A DNA stretch of 64,000 bases from Fontibacter flavus (GCF_042432905.1 NZ_JBHLWI010000003.1:1-64000), one strand, 5' to 3'; counted from the stretch's first letter, positions 34,698 through 44,044 are shown. Notes: generated by a model not told the origin, from the letters alone. Program-made: numbers and translations.

Positions 34698-35906
34698 TCA
34701 GCCTACCCGCTCAATGACTACGGCATAGCCTTGCCCTACACCCACGCAAAGCGTGGCAATGGCATATCTCTTCTTATTGAGGATTAATTCCTCCACTGCG
34801 GTTTGGATAATTCTGGTTCCAGTCATGCCCAAAGGATGGCCCAGGGCTATGGCCCCACCATTAGGATTGATGCGCGGGTCATTATCTGATAGCCCCCATG
34901 CCCTGATACATGCCAAAGACTGAGCAGCAAAAGCTTCATTGAGTTCTATCACATCCATATCTTCCCAGCTAAGTCCTGCCTTAGCAAGGGCTTTATTTGC
35001 AGCTTCCACGGGACCAATCCCCATAATTCTCGGCTCCACTCCAACTACTTGGGAACTCATAATTCTTGCTTTTGGCTTTAATCCGTATTTTGACACTGCA
35101 TCTTCAGAAGCAATCAGCATAGCAGCTGCACCATCATTGAGGCCGGATGCATTCCCAGCAGTAACTGTTCCCTCCTTTTTGAAAGCAGGTTTCAACGCTG
35201 CAAGTTTTTCCAAGGTAGTATCTTCACGAATAAACTCATCCTTTTCAAAACGAAGAGATTCACCTTTTTTGGAAGGCAAATCAACTGGTACTATTTCCTT
35301 TTCAAATCTTCCATTTGCCCTTGCTTTAGCTGCTTTCAACTGACTTTGATAAGCAAACAAATCTTGATCCTCCCTGGATATACCATACATATCTACCAAA
35401 TTCTCAGCCGTGATACCCATAGGATCCACACCGTATAACTTCTCCATTTTAGGATTAACAAACCGCCATCCAAAACTGGAATCATACATTTGAGCGTCAT
35501 TGCCAAAGGCTGAGCTTGGTTTGCCGATGACATATGGCCCTCGGGTCATATGTTCTACCCCTCCTGCAATAAACAAATCTCCATCTTCGGCCATGATGGC
35601 TCTCTTTGCATGCACAATTGCAGATAGACCTGAAGAACAAAGTCGGTTGACAGTTTCTCCTGGAACGGTTACCGGAAGTCCTGCAAGCAAAGATGCCATC
35701 CTGGCCACATTCCGATTATCCTCCCCCGCTTGATTATGGCAACCCAAAATCACATCATCTATGGCCTCTTTTGGGAGGTCTGGCAATCTTTCCATCAGTG
35801 CTTTGATCACATAAGCAGCAAGATCATCTGCCCGCATAGAGGATAAGCTTCCTTTAAATTTTGAAATTGGTGTCCTTACGGCATCGATGATATATACATT
35901 TCTCAT
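34698..35906 (-). CDS. 3-oxoadipyl-CoA / acetyl-CoA thiolase
   Basis: This 402-residue thiolase II carries the active-site Cys in TVNRLCSSGLSAI (about residue 91). Also present are NEAFAAQSLA, the catalytic GHPLGMTG (His near 358) and CVGVGQGYA (Cys near 388). The operon context with CatIJ supports cleavage of 3-oxoadipyl-CoA to succinyl-CoA and acetyl-CoA (PcaF-type). General acetyl-CoA C-acetyltransferase activity cannot be excluded. Its ATG overlaps the end of the upstream transferase gene by 4 nt. Confidence 0.9.
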   Translation of the reverse strand: MRNVYIIDAVRTPISKFKGSLSSMRADDLAAYVIKALMERLPDLPKEAIDDVILGCHNQAGEDNRNVARMASLLAGLPVTVPGETVNRLCSSGLSAIVHAKRAIMAEDGDLFIAGGVEHMTRGPYVIGKPSSAFGNDAQMYDSSFGWRFVNPKMEKLYGVDPMGITAENLVDMYGISREDQDLFAYQSQLKAAKARANGRFEKEIVPVDLPSKKGESLRFEKDEFIREDTTLEKLAALKPAFKKEGTVTAGNASGLNDGAAAMLIASEDAVSKYGLKPKARIMSSQVVGVEPRIMGIGPVEAANKALAKAGLSWEDMDVIELNEAFAAQSLACIRAWGLSDNDPRINPNGGAIALGHPLGMTGTRIIQTAVEELILNKKRYAIATLCVGVGQGYAVVIERVG

Positions 35907-36676
35907 TTTTGGGTCTGGCTATGCGCTATAGATGTTCTTTGTTGAAGATCTCTCAATACATTTAAATATTCCAATGGTGGTTCTTCTGCAATACTCAAGT
36001 TTTCAGAAATTTTTAAATCCCATCCTGTCTGTGCTTTTACCTCCTCAATGGTCACATTTGGATAAATAGCGGTCAATTCAAATTCTTTTGTTTCTGAATT
36101 GGGTCTCAAAATCCCCAAATCTGTGATGATAAATTGAGGTCCCTCTCCAGTGATTCCCAATTTTTCCCTTTCATTTCCGCCATTAAGATACCCTGCTGAA
36201 GTGATGAAATCCACTTTATCTACAAAAGCCCGACTATTATGCTTCATGATCACAAAGGTTTTCTTCGCATTGGAAGCAATCTCCGGTGCGCCACCAGCTC
36301 CAGGTAGACGGACTTTGGGTTTCTTGTAAGGTCCAATTACAGTAGAATTGATATTCCCGTATTTGTCAATCTGTGCTCCACCTAAAAATCCAACATCCAC
36401 TTTTCCACCCTGTAGCCAGTAATTGAATATTTCAGGTACTGACACAACAGTACTGGCTGTATCTGCCAATATATCATCCCCAATGGAAAGCGGCAACACA
36501 GCTGGTTTGGTATCAATCGTACCGGATTCATAAACTAAGACTATATCGGGGGCATGCGTCAATCTGGCAAGATTACATGCCGTACTTGGAAGGCCTATGC
36601 CTACAAAACAAACTTCGCCGTTGTGAAGCAAACGGGAAGCTGTAATGATCATCATTTCTTCTTTGGTATATTCCAT
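35903..36676 (-). CDS. 3-oxoadipate CoA-transferase subunit B (CatJ-like)
   Basis: This 257-residue protein is the beta half of a class I CoA-transferase. Motifs: GEVCFVGIGLPSTACNLARLTHAPD, the VYESGTIDTKP segment bearing the likely catalytic Glu (about residues 49-59), GFLGGAQIDKYGNINST (about 97-113) and RLPGAGGAPEIAS. With subunit A it transfers CoA from succinyl-CoA to 3-oxoadipate. It overlaps the thiolase start by 4 nt and lies 33 nt after subunit A, so the three form one operon. Confidence 0.91.
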   Translation of the reverse strand: MEYTKEEMMIITASRLLHNGEVCFVGIGLPSTACNLARLTHAPDIVLVYESGTIDTKPAVLPLSIGDDILADTASTVVSVPEIFNYWLQGGKVDVGFLGGAQIDKYGNINSTVIGPYKKPKVRLPGAGGAPEIASNAKKTFVIMKHNSRAFVDKVDFITSAGYLNGGNEREKLGITGEGPQFIITDLGILRPNSETKEFELTAIYPNVTIEEVKAQTGWDLKISENLSIAEEPPLEYLNVLRDLQQRTSIAHSQTQK

Positions 36677-36709
36677 AGAATTATTGGATAGCTGCTTGAT
36701 TGGGGGATT

Positions 36710-37528
36710 TTAAGATTTTTTGGAAAGAACATTTGTTTCTATCCATTCCTTGAAGATTTCTAGATTTTTTGAGATTTCATCCCATTGCTTGTAAAAACTA
36801 TTGTCCCGCTTATAATAACCCATGGCATAAGAGGGATGAGCACCTTTAGGGGCAACAGCAATACCTTTCACCAACCAATGAGGGATGACAACACCTTGAT
36901 TATGGGTATCCAATTCATCCACCACTTCTTCTACAGTCACCAGCACCTTTTTTGAAGCATAGACTACTTCTTTTTGGACGCCGGTGATGCCCCATATTTT
37001 AACATTTCCTTTTTTGTCAGCCTGTTGGGCATGAATAATCCCCACATCAGGTCTTATGGATTTGATAGCGGCCAACTGTTCCCCTGTAAAAGGACAGGTA
37101 ACCCACTTGATATAATCAGGATTTTCTTTGGCCAAGTCCGTGCCGGTATATCCTCTCAATACCCCAAAAGGCAAACCTGAAGCTCCCGCTTGATAAGCAC
37201 AGGCCATGGCAGCATGACTATGTTCTTCAATTTCCAGAGGAGCAGGAACCCCCTTTTCAACGGCATCCCTAAGGCGGTAAAGTGAACCTACACCGGGATT
37301 ACCTCCCCAGGAGAAAATCACCTTTTTTACCAGTCCCATACCTATCAACTGATCATAAATCAAATCAGGCGTCATTCTGATCAGGGTCAGGTTTTTTTTG
37401 CCTTGTCTGATGATTTCATGACCCGCCTCAAAAGGTATCAAATGGGTAAAGCCCTCCATAGCTACTTGGTCTCCGTCTTGGACATGGTCCTGAATCAAAA
37501 CAGCTAAGGGTTGAAATTTATCAAGCAT
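36710..37528 (-). CDS. 3-oxoadipate CoA-transferase subunit A (CatI-like)
   Basis: This 272-residue protein is the alpha half of the transferase. Its N-terminus (DGDQVAMEGFTHLIPFEAGHEIIRQGKKNLTLIRMTPD) resembles CatI of aromatic-degrading bacteria more than PcaI. Further conserved parts are VIFSWGGNPGVGSLYRLRD and HAQQADKKGNVKIWGI. It is the first gene of the catIJ-thiolase-maleylacetate reductase unit. A strong hairpin separates it from the upstream dioxygenase gene, so it may have its own promoter. Confidence 0.9.
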   Translation of the reverse strand: MLDKFQPLAVLIQDHVQDGDQVAMEGFTHLIPFEAGHEIIRQGKKNLTLIRMTPDLIYDQLIGMGLVKKVIFSWGGNPGVGSLYRLRDAVEKGVPAPLEIEEHSHAAMACAYQAGASGLPFGVLRGYTGTDLAKENPDYIKWVTCPFTGEQLAAIKSIRPDVGIIHAQQADKKGNVKIWGITGVQKEVVYASKKVLVTVEEVVDELDTHNQGVVIPHWLVKGIAVAPKGAHPSYAMGYYKRDNSFYKQWDEISKNLEIFKEWIETNVLSKKS

Positions 37529-37560
37529 AAATTTTCTTTGGTCTATTAATGAAGGAAAAT

Positions 37561-37593
37561 CCTTAAAAAGCCTCGATTTGAGGCTTTTTAAGG
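37561..37593 (-). terminator. 14-bp perfect hairpin between the dioxygenase and catI
   Basis: CCTTAAAAAGCCTC (37561-37574) pairs perfectly with GAGGCTTTTTAAGG (37580-37593) around a 5-nt loop, and ATTTTCC follows on the minus strand. It would end or attenuate transcription of the dioxygenase before catI. Confidence 0.82.
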
Positions 37594-37608
37594 GGATTAA
37601 CTATTTCA

Positions 37609-38586
37609 TTATTTATTGAGATATTTAGGAAGTTGAATTGCCTCCAAAGGCTTCACGATTTCAGACCTTCTAGATTCAAAAACAGGTGGAAGCAACAATT
37701 GATGTCCCAAAAGGTCTGCAGGCTCATCTATGGCAAACCCAATATCAGAAGTGGCATATTCAAACAATACACCGGAAGGAGTCCTGTTGTATATAGAATG
37801 GAAGTAATTCCTGTCCTTCAATTCAGTCACATCTGTATATCCAAAACCTTCAATGTAAGCTTTCAGTTCCAGGTTGTGCTCATCCTTTTCTGTAGCAAAA
37901 GCAATATGATGTGGTATACCTACTCCAAAAGTCCAGGAACCTTGTTCCATATCAGGTACATGATGTAGCTCAATGGTTTTCATCGCTCCTCCATTCTTTA
38001 TATGATAACGGTGAAAATTTCCATCATGACCGACTTTTTTGAAGTTGAGCATTTTGGTCATGTAAGCATCCATCTCAATAATATCCCTCGTGCGGATGGT
38101 AGCACCAAAAATCCCCCTGATACCGTTCTCTTTTGAAATTTCATCTGTTTGCCAGGCATTTCTGTGGTCATTGTCTTCACCAACCACTGCCATACCGATT
38201 CCTGATCGGTCTTCAAAAGTGATCATTTTTTGACCAAAGCGTTCGATGATCCCAGAATTTTCCACTCCATGGTTTTTGAGATGCTTTACCCAAAATTCCA
38301 GAGAATCAGTGGGAACTGAAAAGGATGATGTCTCAATTTGGCCAGAGCCCCTTCTTCCATGTACACCGGCTTTTTTAAAAGGGAAGGTGGTCCAAACCGA
38401 GCCTACTTCTGCATCTGCATTGGCATAATATAGATGATAAATACTCGCAGCACCATCGAAAAGTACAGTTTGCTTGATCATCCGCATACCCAGCACTTGG
38501 GTTACAAAATCAATATCTTCTTGGGCTGAGCCCACACTTACAGTAAGGTGATGAATACCTTTGATGTATTCAGCTGGATTAGTCAT
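37609..38586 (-). CDS. VOC-superfamily ring-cleaving dioxygenase, PcpA/LinE/MhqO-like
   Basis: This 325-residue protein has tandem vicinal-oxygen-chelate modules. Likely Fe(II) ligands, by analogy with PcpA, are His13 in GIHHLTVSVG, a His in VGIPHHIAFA (about residue 230) and a Glu in GVLFEYATSDIG (about residue 275). Shared segments include IYHLYYANADAEVGSVWTTFP and WTFGVGIPHH. PcpA-type enzymes cleave hydroquinones between a hydroxylated and an adjacent carbon. Downstream maleylacetate and 3-oxoadipate genes support a hydroquinone or halohydroquinone substrate. An MhqO-type quinone detoxification role is the main alternative. Confidence 0.85.
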   Translation of the reverse strand: MTNPAEYIKGIHHLTVSVGSAQEDIDFVTQVLGMRMIKQTVLFDGAASIYHLYYANADAEVGSVWTTFPFKKAGVHGRRGSGQIETSSFSVPTDSLEFWVKHLKNHGVENSGIIERFGQKMITFEDRSGIGMAVVGEDNDHRNAWQTDEISKENGIRGIFGATIRTRDIIEMDAYMTKMLNFKKVGHDGNFHRYHIKNGGAMKTIELHHVPDMEQGSWTFGVGIPHHIAFATEKDEHNLELKAYIEGFGYTDVTELKDRNYFHSIYNRTPSGVLFEYATSDIGFAIDEPADLLGHQLLLPPVFESRRSEIVKPLEAIQLPKYLNK

Positions 38587-38702
38587 TTGGTTATGGGTTT
38601 AAGTTATTTATTATTGATTCCAACTTAACCCATCTTCCAGATGTTTTCTTTTTTGGCCTGTTTACTGGCCAATCACCTGATTTATTAATTTACTTTAAGC
38701 TT

Positions 38703-39287
38703 TTAAGCCTTCTTGGCCAGTTTTTTTTTCAGCATACTCAAAAATTCCGGCGTAATCCCCAGATAAGAGGCAATGTATTTTTGGGGCAAAAGCAACTCAA
38801 GCTTAGGGTAGTTTTTGACAAAGGTGAGGTATTTTTCCTCCGCAGTGTAAGAAATATTCCGAATGATTCGTTTTTGATGACTGACCAGAGAGTTTTGGAA
38901 CAGAATTCTGAAGTATTTTTCAAAATCCGGACTTTCTCCACATAGCGCCTCAAAACTTTCTTTGTCTAAAATCAAAACCTCTGTGTCCGTCATCGCTTTG
39001 ATAGTATATGTCGATAATTTACCCGTCATAAAACTATCTAGATCTCCTGTCCACCATTTATCCAGACCAAATTGCAACACGTGGTGAAAACCTTTATCAT
39101 CGGTAAAAAAAGTCATCAGGCATCCTTTTCTGATAAAAATAAAAGGCGAGACTACTTCCCCTTTCTTCACCAAAATCTCATTTTTCTTAAACCTTTGATA
39201 TTTGGCAATGTTGAAAAACTTCTGCAGCTCTTCTTTTTCAAAAGGCACATAGTTTTTGAGATTTTCTATAACATCAGGGAAATTCAT
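38703..39287 (-). CDS. Crp/Fnr family transcriptional regulator
   Basis: This 194-residue protein has an N-terminal cyclic-nucleotide-binding-type beta roll (residues 15-125: LVKKGEVVSPFIFIRKGCLMTFFTDDKGFHHVLQFGLDKWW). The short C-terminal region holds a helix-turn-helix around LPQKYIASYLGITPEFLSMLKKKL (about residues 167-190). The arginine of a classical cAMP pocket is not evident, as in many Bacteroidota homologues. Its closeness to the dioxygenase gene (117 nt upstream on the same strand) makes it a candidate regulator of the aromatic module. Confidence 0.88.
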   Translation of the reverse strand: MNFPDVIENLKNYVPFEKEELQKFFNIAKYQRFKKNEILVKKGEVVSPFIFIRKGCLMTFFTDDKGFHHVLQFGLDKWWTGDLDSFMTGKLSTYTIKAMTDTEVLILDKESFEALCGESPDFEKYFRILFQNSLVSHQKRIIRNISYTAEEKYLTFVKNYPKLELLLPQKYIASYLGITPEFLSMLKKKLAKKA

Positions 39288-39349
39288 GTGAGCAATATAA
39301 ATGCTTCTTTCAATTTTTCCTTGTTACAGCTGAATAAAAACCTTTGAAC

Positions 39350-40741
39350 TTAAACCTGCACTAATTTCCATCTGCCTTTTCTAAAAACCCAAGTGCTGAT
39401 GATTGCATGTAAAGAGTGACTGATCGCAATAGCCACAAAGACACCTGTTGCACCCCAACCCACATATTTGGCCAGGAAATAGGCCAAAGGAATTTGGAAT
39501 CCCCATAGAACAGCTAGATTGATAATAGTGGGTGTTCTGGTATCTCCTGCCCCATTCAAGGATTGACTCATCACCATGCCGTATCCAAAGAAAACATATC
39601 CCAGACAAATGATACTCAAACCCAGTCTTCCCACTTCAATCACACCAGGTTCTTCATTGAAAATACCAATAAACATTCCCGCACCACTGATGAAAATGAT
39701 AGAACAAATCCCCAGAAAAATTGCCGTAAGATGGGCTGAAAACCAGGCCGCCTTTTCCGCTCTTGCAGGCTGTAAGGCACCTAGGTTCTGTCCTACCAAA
39801 GTTGCAGCGGCATTCGAGAATCCCCAGCCTGGAAGCAAGGCAAAAATGATCAACCTCACTGCAATTGTATATCCAGCCAAAGCAATGGAACCTGAATCAG
39901 AAATAATCCTCATCAAAAAGATCCAGGATGCTGATTCAATCAGGAATTGTCCCATCCCGCCGGAAGCTACTTTCAAAATGGTCAAAACAGTAGACCATTT
40001 CATTTTAAGGCTTTCCCAAGAAAATCTAATGATCGAGCCTCCCTTGAACAATACATAAAACTGGAAACACACGCCCAATCCCCTTCCTATCGTAGTGGCC
40101 CAGGCTGCTCCTTCAAGACCAAAGGCGGGAATTGGGCCTAAACCAAAAATCAAAATGGGATCAAGAACAATATTGAAACCGTTAGAAATCCACAAGGCCC
40201 TCATGGCGATGGCGGCATTGCCCGCACCTCTAAAAATACCATTGATCAGAAAGAGCAACATCACAAACACATTACCGGCAAAAATGATCTGGGTATAGCG
40301 GTACCCGGAGGCTATCACGTCTTCTTCCCCTCCCATCAGTGCCAGCATATTCTTGGCATTGAAATAGCCAATTACCGCAACAGCAAATGCAAAAAAGGAA
40401 CTTACAATAATCGCCTGAAAGGCTGCAGCAGAAGCTTCTTGGGGTCTTTTTTCGCCAATTCTCCTTGCTACTATAGCAGTGGCTGCCATGCTCAATCCTA
40501 TGGAAATGGAATAAATAATGGTCAGAACAGACTCTGTTAATCCAACAGTGGCCACTGCATAGACTCCTAATTTGCCGACAAAGAATATATCCACAACTGC
40601 AAAAAGAGATTCCATCAGCATTTCCAAAATCATTGGCACAGAAAGGTAGAAAATGGCTTTTTTGATGCTGATTTTGGTAAAATCCTCCTCCTTACCAGCT
40701 AAGGCTGCTTTAAAATGCTGGAAAAATGTCCTGAAAGTCAT
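39350..40741 (-). CDS. MATE family efflux transporter
   Basis: This 463-residue protein has about 12 hydrophobic segments in two halves. MATE features are AIFYLSVPMILEMLMESLFAVVDIFFVGKLGVYAVATVGLTES at the N-terminus (residues 29-71, given here only as landmarks), GAGNAAIAMRALWISNGFNIVLDPILIFG (about 170-198), and VGQNLGALQPARAEKAAW (about 309-326). It would export cationic drugs or organic compounds using a Na+ or H+ gradient. It is upstream of crp on the same strand with a 62-nt gap. Export of aromatic compounds is possible but unproven. Confidence 0.92.
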   Translation of the reverse strand: MTFRTFFQHFKAALAGKEEDFTKISIKKAIFYLSVPMILEMLMESLFAVVDIFFVGKLGVYAVATVGLTESVLTIIYSISIGLSMAATAIVARRIGEKRPQEASAAAFQAIIVSSFFAFAVAVIGYFNAKNMLALMGGEEDVIASGYRYTQIIFAGNVFVMLLFLINGIFRGAGNAAIAMRALWISNGFNIVLDPILIFGLGPIPAFGLEGAAWATTIGRGLGVCFQFYVLFKGGSIIRFSWESLKMKWSTVLTILKVASGGMGQFLIESASWIFLMRIISDSGSIALAGYTIAVRLIIFALLPGWGFSNAAATLVGQNLGALQPARAEKAAWFSAHLTAIFLGICSIIFISGAGMFIGIFNEEPGVIEVGRLGLSIICLGYVFFGYGMVMSQSLNGAGDTRTPTIINLAVLWGFQIPLAYFLAKYVGWGATGVFVAIAISHSLHAIISTWVFRKGRWKLVQV

Positions 40742-41022
40742 AGTAGCCTTTTATTTCTTGTTAAGAAAGTGCCCCATGGGATAGGTATCTATCCCGAATT
40801 CAATAAAATTTTAGAAACGATTACAAAACCGCACACAAAGTTGACCGAAAAAAACACCAAGTACAACACATGAATGGGGGAATTTACAACAAGTGTCCTC
40901 TTTAAAATAAAAGTCTGAAAATATACCCTTGCTTTTAAAAACAATTTGCCAATTTTAGGAAGTTATAATTTGAGATCTATTATATCAATTTTGAATCAAT
41001 CAATAACCTTTAAGAATAAACT

Positions 41023-41355
41023 ATGAAAACCTACTACGATCCTGAAGACCTGAAGAAGTTTGGCAAAATAGGAGAATTTCAAAAATCCATGGCTGATAAA
41101 TTTTTCGCCTATTATGGTGAAGTATTCAAGGAAGGAGCTTTGACAGCCAGGGAAAAATCCCTCATTGCGCTGGCAGTAGCCCACGCCATTCAGTGTCCGT
41201 ACTGCATAGATGCTTATACTGTGGACAGTTTGGAAAAAGGTTGTGATGAAGAGCAAATGATGGAAGCTGTTCACGTCGCTGCTGCCATTCGTGGCGGGGC
41301 TTCATTGGTCCACGGAACACAAATGATGAACAAAGTGAAAGAACTATCCATGTAA
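41023..41355 (+). CDS. Arsenosugar biosynthesis-associated peroxidase-like (AhpD/CMD fold) protein
   Basis: This 110-residue protein belongs to the carboxymuconolactone decarboxylase/AhpD family, with the CxxC redox pair in HAIQCPYCIDAYTVDSLEKG (about residues 46-65). The helical EQMMEAVHVAAAIRGG motif follows. In Bacteroidota it is the usual first gene of an arsenosugar-type operon before arsS. Its stop overlaps the arsS start by one base. Its actual role, perhaps thiol redox or arsenic handling, is not established. Confidence 0.9.
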   Translation: MKTYYDPEDLKKFGKIGEFQKSMADKFFAYYGEVFKEGALTAREKSLIALAVAHAIQCPYCIDAYTVDSLEKGCDEEQMMEAVHVAAAIRGGASLVHGTQMMNKVKELSM

Positions 41356-42398
41356 TGAAGTCATTAAAAGCACAGAATCACCCCCTTGCCAATTCACAGT
41401 ACGAACTAGAACTTCTGGAATCCCCTGATTTTCGACACAGTTTTGAACAGAAACTGACAGCATCAGGTCTATTCCCATTTAAACCTACTCAGATTGAGAT
41501 CCTTCAACTCAACTTGGGCAAGATGTGCAATCAGGTCTGTAAGCACTGCCATGTTGATGCCGGTCCTGACAGGAAGGAAATCATGACCAAGGAGATCATG
41601 GAACATTGCCTTGAAGTGATTTCAAAACAGCCTATCAAGACAATCGACCTGACAGGTGGCGCACCTGAATTGAACCCAAATTTCAGATGGCTTGTCACTG
41701 AAATCAGGAAAATCAATCCCGAAATCCACATCATAGTAAGGTGTAACCTGACCATCATTTTGGCCAATCCAAAATACCATGACCTTCCGGAATTTTTCAA
41801 AGACCAAAAAATCGAGGTAGTCTCTTCTCTACCTTATTTTACGGCTATGAAAACAGATGCCCAACGTGGAGATGGGGTATTTGAAAAATCCATCAAGGCC
41901 CTTCGGATGCTCAATGAGATCGGATATGGCATGCCCCAAACCGGGCTCTTGTTGAATTTAGTGTATAATCCTTCCGGTGCCTTTCTGCCTTCCTCCCAAG
42001 AGGGTTTAGAGGTTGAATTCAAAAAACGATTGGGCAATCAGTTTGGAATACAGTTTAACTCGCTATATACCATCACCAACCTGCCCATTAGCAGGTTTTT
42101 GGAATATTTGCTCAGAAGTGGAAATTATGAGTCCTACATGGAAAAACTCATAGAATCCTATAATCCTTTGGCTGCCACCAACGCTATGTGCCGCAATACG
42201 ATTTCTGTAGGCTGGGATGGTTTTTTGTATGATTGTGACTTCAATCAGATGTTGGAATTAAAAGTTGCCTGTGGCAATAGTCAACATATCAAAGAATGGA
42301 ATGCAGCAACCTTACAACAGCGAGAGATCATCGTCAACCAACATTGCTTTGGCTGTACTGCAGGTGCAGGTTCCAGTTGTGGTGGATCGACTGCTTAA
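41355..42398 (+). CDS. arsS: Arsenosugar biosynthesis radical SAM protein ArsS
   Basis: This 347-residue radical SAM enzyme has the CNQVCKHCHVDAGP motif (about residues 58-71), in which CxxxCxxC binds a [4Fe-4S] cluster. DLTGGAPELNPNF (about 99-111) contacts SAM. The C-terminal Cys-rich region NQHCFGCTAGAGSSCGG resembles a second cluster-binding site. ArsS family enzymes are proposed to add a deoxyadenosyl group to a methylated arsenical. The operon with a glycosyltransferase and ArsM matches the NCBI-defined arsenosugar set. The start overlaps the upstream stop (TAATG). Confidence 0.92.
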   Translation: MKSLKAQNHPLANSQYELELLESPDFRHSFEQKLTASGLFPFKPTQIEILQLNLGKMCNQVCKHCHVDAGPDRKEIMTKEIMEHCLEVISKQPIKTIDLTGGAPELNPNFRWLVTEIRKINPEIHIIVRCNLTIILANPKYHDLPEFFKDQKIEVVSSLPYFTAMKTDAQRGDGVFEKSIKALRMLNEIGYGMPQTGLLLNLVYNPSGAFLPSSQEGLEVEFKKRLGNQFGIQFNSLYTITNLPISRFLEYLLRSGNYESYMEKLIESYNPLAATNAMCRNTISVGWDGFLYDCDFNQMLELKVACGNSQHIKEWNAATLQQREIIVNQHCFGCTAGAGSSCGGSTA

Positions 42399-42411
42399 CA
42401 ATTAGGTGATC

Positions 42412-43029
42412 ATGAATCAAAATGCAGTCATTGTTTTTCAGAAAAACCCAGAATTAGGCAAGGTCAAAACCAGACTGGCCGCTGCGCTTGGTGACCAGCA
42501 AGCTCTTGATATATACAAGTATCTGATAGACAGCACTTATTCACAATTATCAGGGATATCAGATGCTGATATTTTTGTTTACTTCTCCGAATGCTCTTCA
42601 AAATCATCTTTGAAAATCCCACATCAAACAGCTGTGCAAAGTGGTGTTGATTTGGGGGAAAGGATGAAAAGTGCTTTTGAGGAAGTATTTGCATTAGGAT
42701 ACAAAAGAGTAATTTTAATCGGCACCGATTGTCCTGATATCGAAACCAACATCATGAACCAAGCTTTAGAAGAACTACTGAGCAAGGATGCTGTATTTGG
42801 TCCTGCCCTGGATGGCGGTTACTACCTTATCGGACTAAAAGAGGTTTACAGAGAAATCTTTGAAAATATCCCCTGGAGCACGGATAAAGTCCTCCAAATG
42901 ACCGAAATACAATTGCAAAAAAGAAACCTGACCTATTCCCTATTGAAGCCCCTAAGAGATATTGACACGCCTGAGGACTGGGAAACTTACCTTTCTACGA
43001 AAGTAAGAATAACACATCATAATAAATAA
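42412..43029 (+). CDS. Arsenosugar biosynthesis-associated glycosyltransferase (TIGR04282-like)
   Basis: The protein has 205 residues from ATG 42412; a GTG at 42406 adds two residues. The N-terminus MNQNAVIVFQKNPELGKVKTRLAAALG is a nucleotide-binding loop of GT-A-type enzymes. ILIGTDCPDIETNIMNQAL supplies a metal-binding acidic motif, and FGPALDGGYYLIGL is the family signature. It lies between arsS and arsM, 13 nt after arsS, and likely attaches or modifies a sugar in an arsenosugar or related metabolite. The exact donor and acceptor are unknown. Confidence 0.87.
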   Translation: MNQNAVIVFQKNPELGKVKTRLAAALGDQQALDIYKYLIDSTYSQLSGISDADIFVYFSECSSKSSLKIPHQTAVQSGVDLGERMKSAFEEVFALGYKRVILIGTDCPDIETNIMNQALEELLSKDAVFGPALDGGYYLIGLKEVYREIFENIPWSTDKVLQMTEIQLQKRNLTYSLLKPLRDIDTPEDWETYLSTKVRITHHNK

Positions 43030-43072
43030 ATCATCTGATGGTCCAACTATTCATCAGAAAAATTCATTAACA

Positions 43073-44044
43073 ATGGAAAAATATTTAAAAGCCACCGCAA
43101 ATGTTTATAGAGATGCTGCCCTAAAACCTGATGTAGGGCTTTGCTGTACCACCACACCCATATGGCAATTACCCGGATTATCCATTCCTAAAATCATGCA
43201 GGAAATGAATTATGGATGTGGTAGCACAGTTCACCCTAGAGACCTGAGTAATGACCCAAATATTTTATATGTAGGTGTGGGAGGAGGCATGGAGGTGTTG
43301 CAGTTTGCCTATTTTTCAAGAAAGGCAAATGGGGTAATCGGAATCGATATTGTGGATGAAATGCTGGAAGCGTGCCAAAAAAACCTGCTTGAGGCAGAAA
43401 AACAAAATGATTGGTTTGATGCCAAATTTGTTTCTCTGAGAAAAGGAACTGCCTTGAGTCTACCCGTAGAAGATAACTCCATCGATGTAGCAGCTCAAAA
43501 CTGTCTGTTCAATATCTTCACCAAGGACGATTTGAAAATGGCCTTGGATGAAATGTACCGTGTCCTAAAGCCACACGGTAAACTGGTGCTAAGTGATCCA
43601 ATCACAGAAAATGAAATGCCTGCATCACTGAGAAACGATGAACGTCTTAGAGCACTTTGCCTTAGCGGATCTTTACCCCTACAAGAGTACCTGGACATGA
43701 TCGCAAATGCTGGTTTTGGGACTATTGAGGTAAGGGCTAAAAGACCCTACAGGATCCTGGATCCAAAACATTACGATACTCCCCAATTGATCATGTTGGA
43801 GAGTGTAGAAGTATGTGCCATAAAAGACCCTATGCCCGAGGATGGACCTTGTATTTTCACCGGAAAATCAGCTATCTATTTTGGAGATGAGGAATACTTT
43901 GATGACCAAAAAGGGCATATTCTCATGAACAATCAACCTTTGGCAATTTGTGATAAAACTGCCGACATTTTAGGTAATATGGGAAGACAGGATATTTATA
44001 TCAGCGAATCGACATTCTTTTATGATGGGGGTGGCTGTTGTTAA
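43073..44044 (+). CDS. arsM: Arsenosugar-type arsenite methyltransferase ArsM
   Basis: This 323-residue SAM-dependent methyltransferase has LYVGVGGGMEVLQFAY (about residues 64-79) for SAM binding and GLCCTTTPIW near the N-terminus, whose Cys pair is placed like arsenic-binding thiols. A central Cys (AAQNCLFNIF) fits the third thiol of ArsM enzymes. The protein ends in a Cys pair (DGGGCC). It would methylate As(III) before ArsS acts. It is the last gene of the operon, 43 nt after the glycosyltransferase. Confidence 0.9.
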   Translation: MEKYLKATANVYRDAALKPDVGLCCTTTPIWQLPGLSIPKIMQEMNYGCGSTVHPRDLSNDPNILYVGVGGGMEVLQFAYFSRKANGVIGIDIVDEMLEACQKNLLEAEKQNDWFDAKFVSLRKGTALSLPVEDNSIDVAAQNCLFNIFTKDDLKMALDEMYRVLKPHGKLVLSDPITENEMPASLRNDERLRALCLSGSLPLQEYLDMIANAGFGTIEVRAKRPYRILDPKHYDTPQLIMLESVEVCAIKDPMPEDGPCIFTGKSAIYFGDEEYFDDQKGHILMNNQPLAICDKTADILGNMGRQDIYISESTFFYDGGGCC

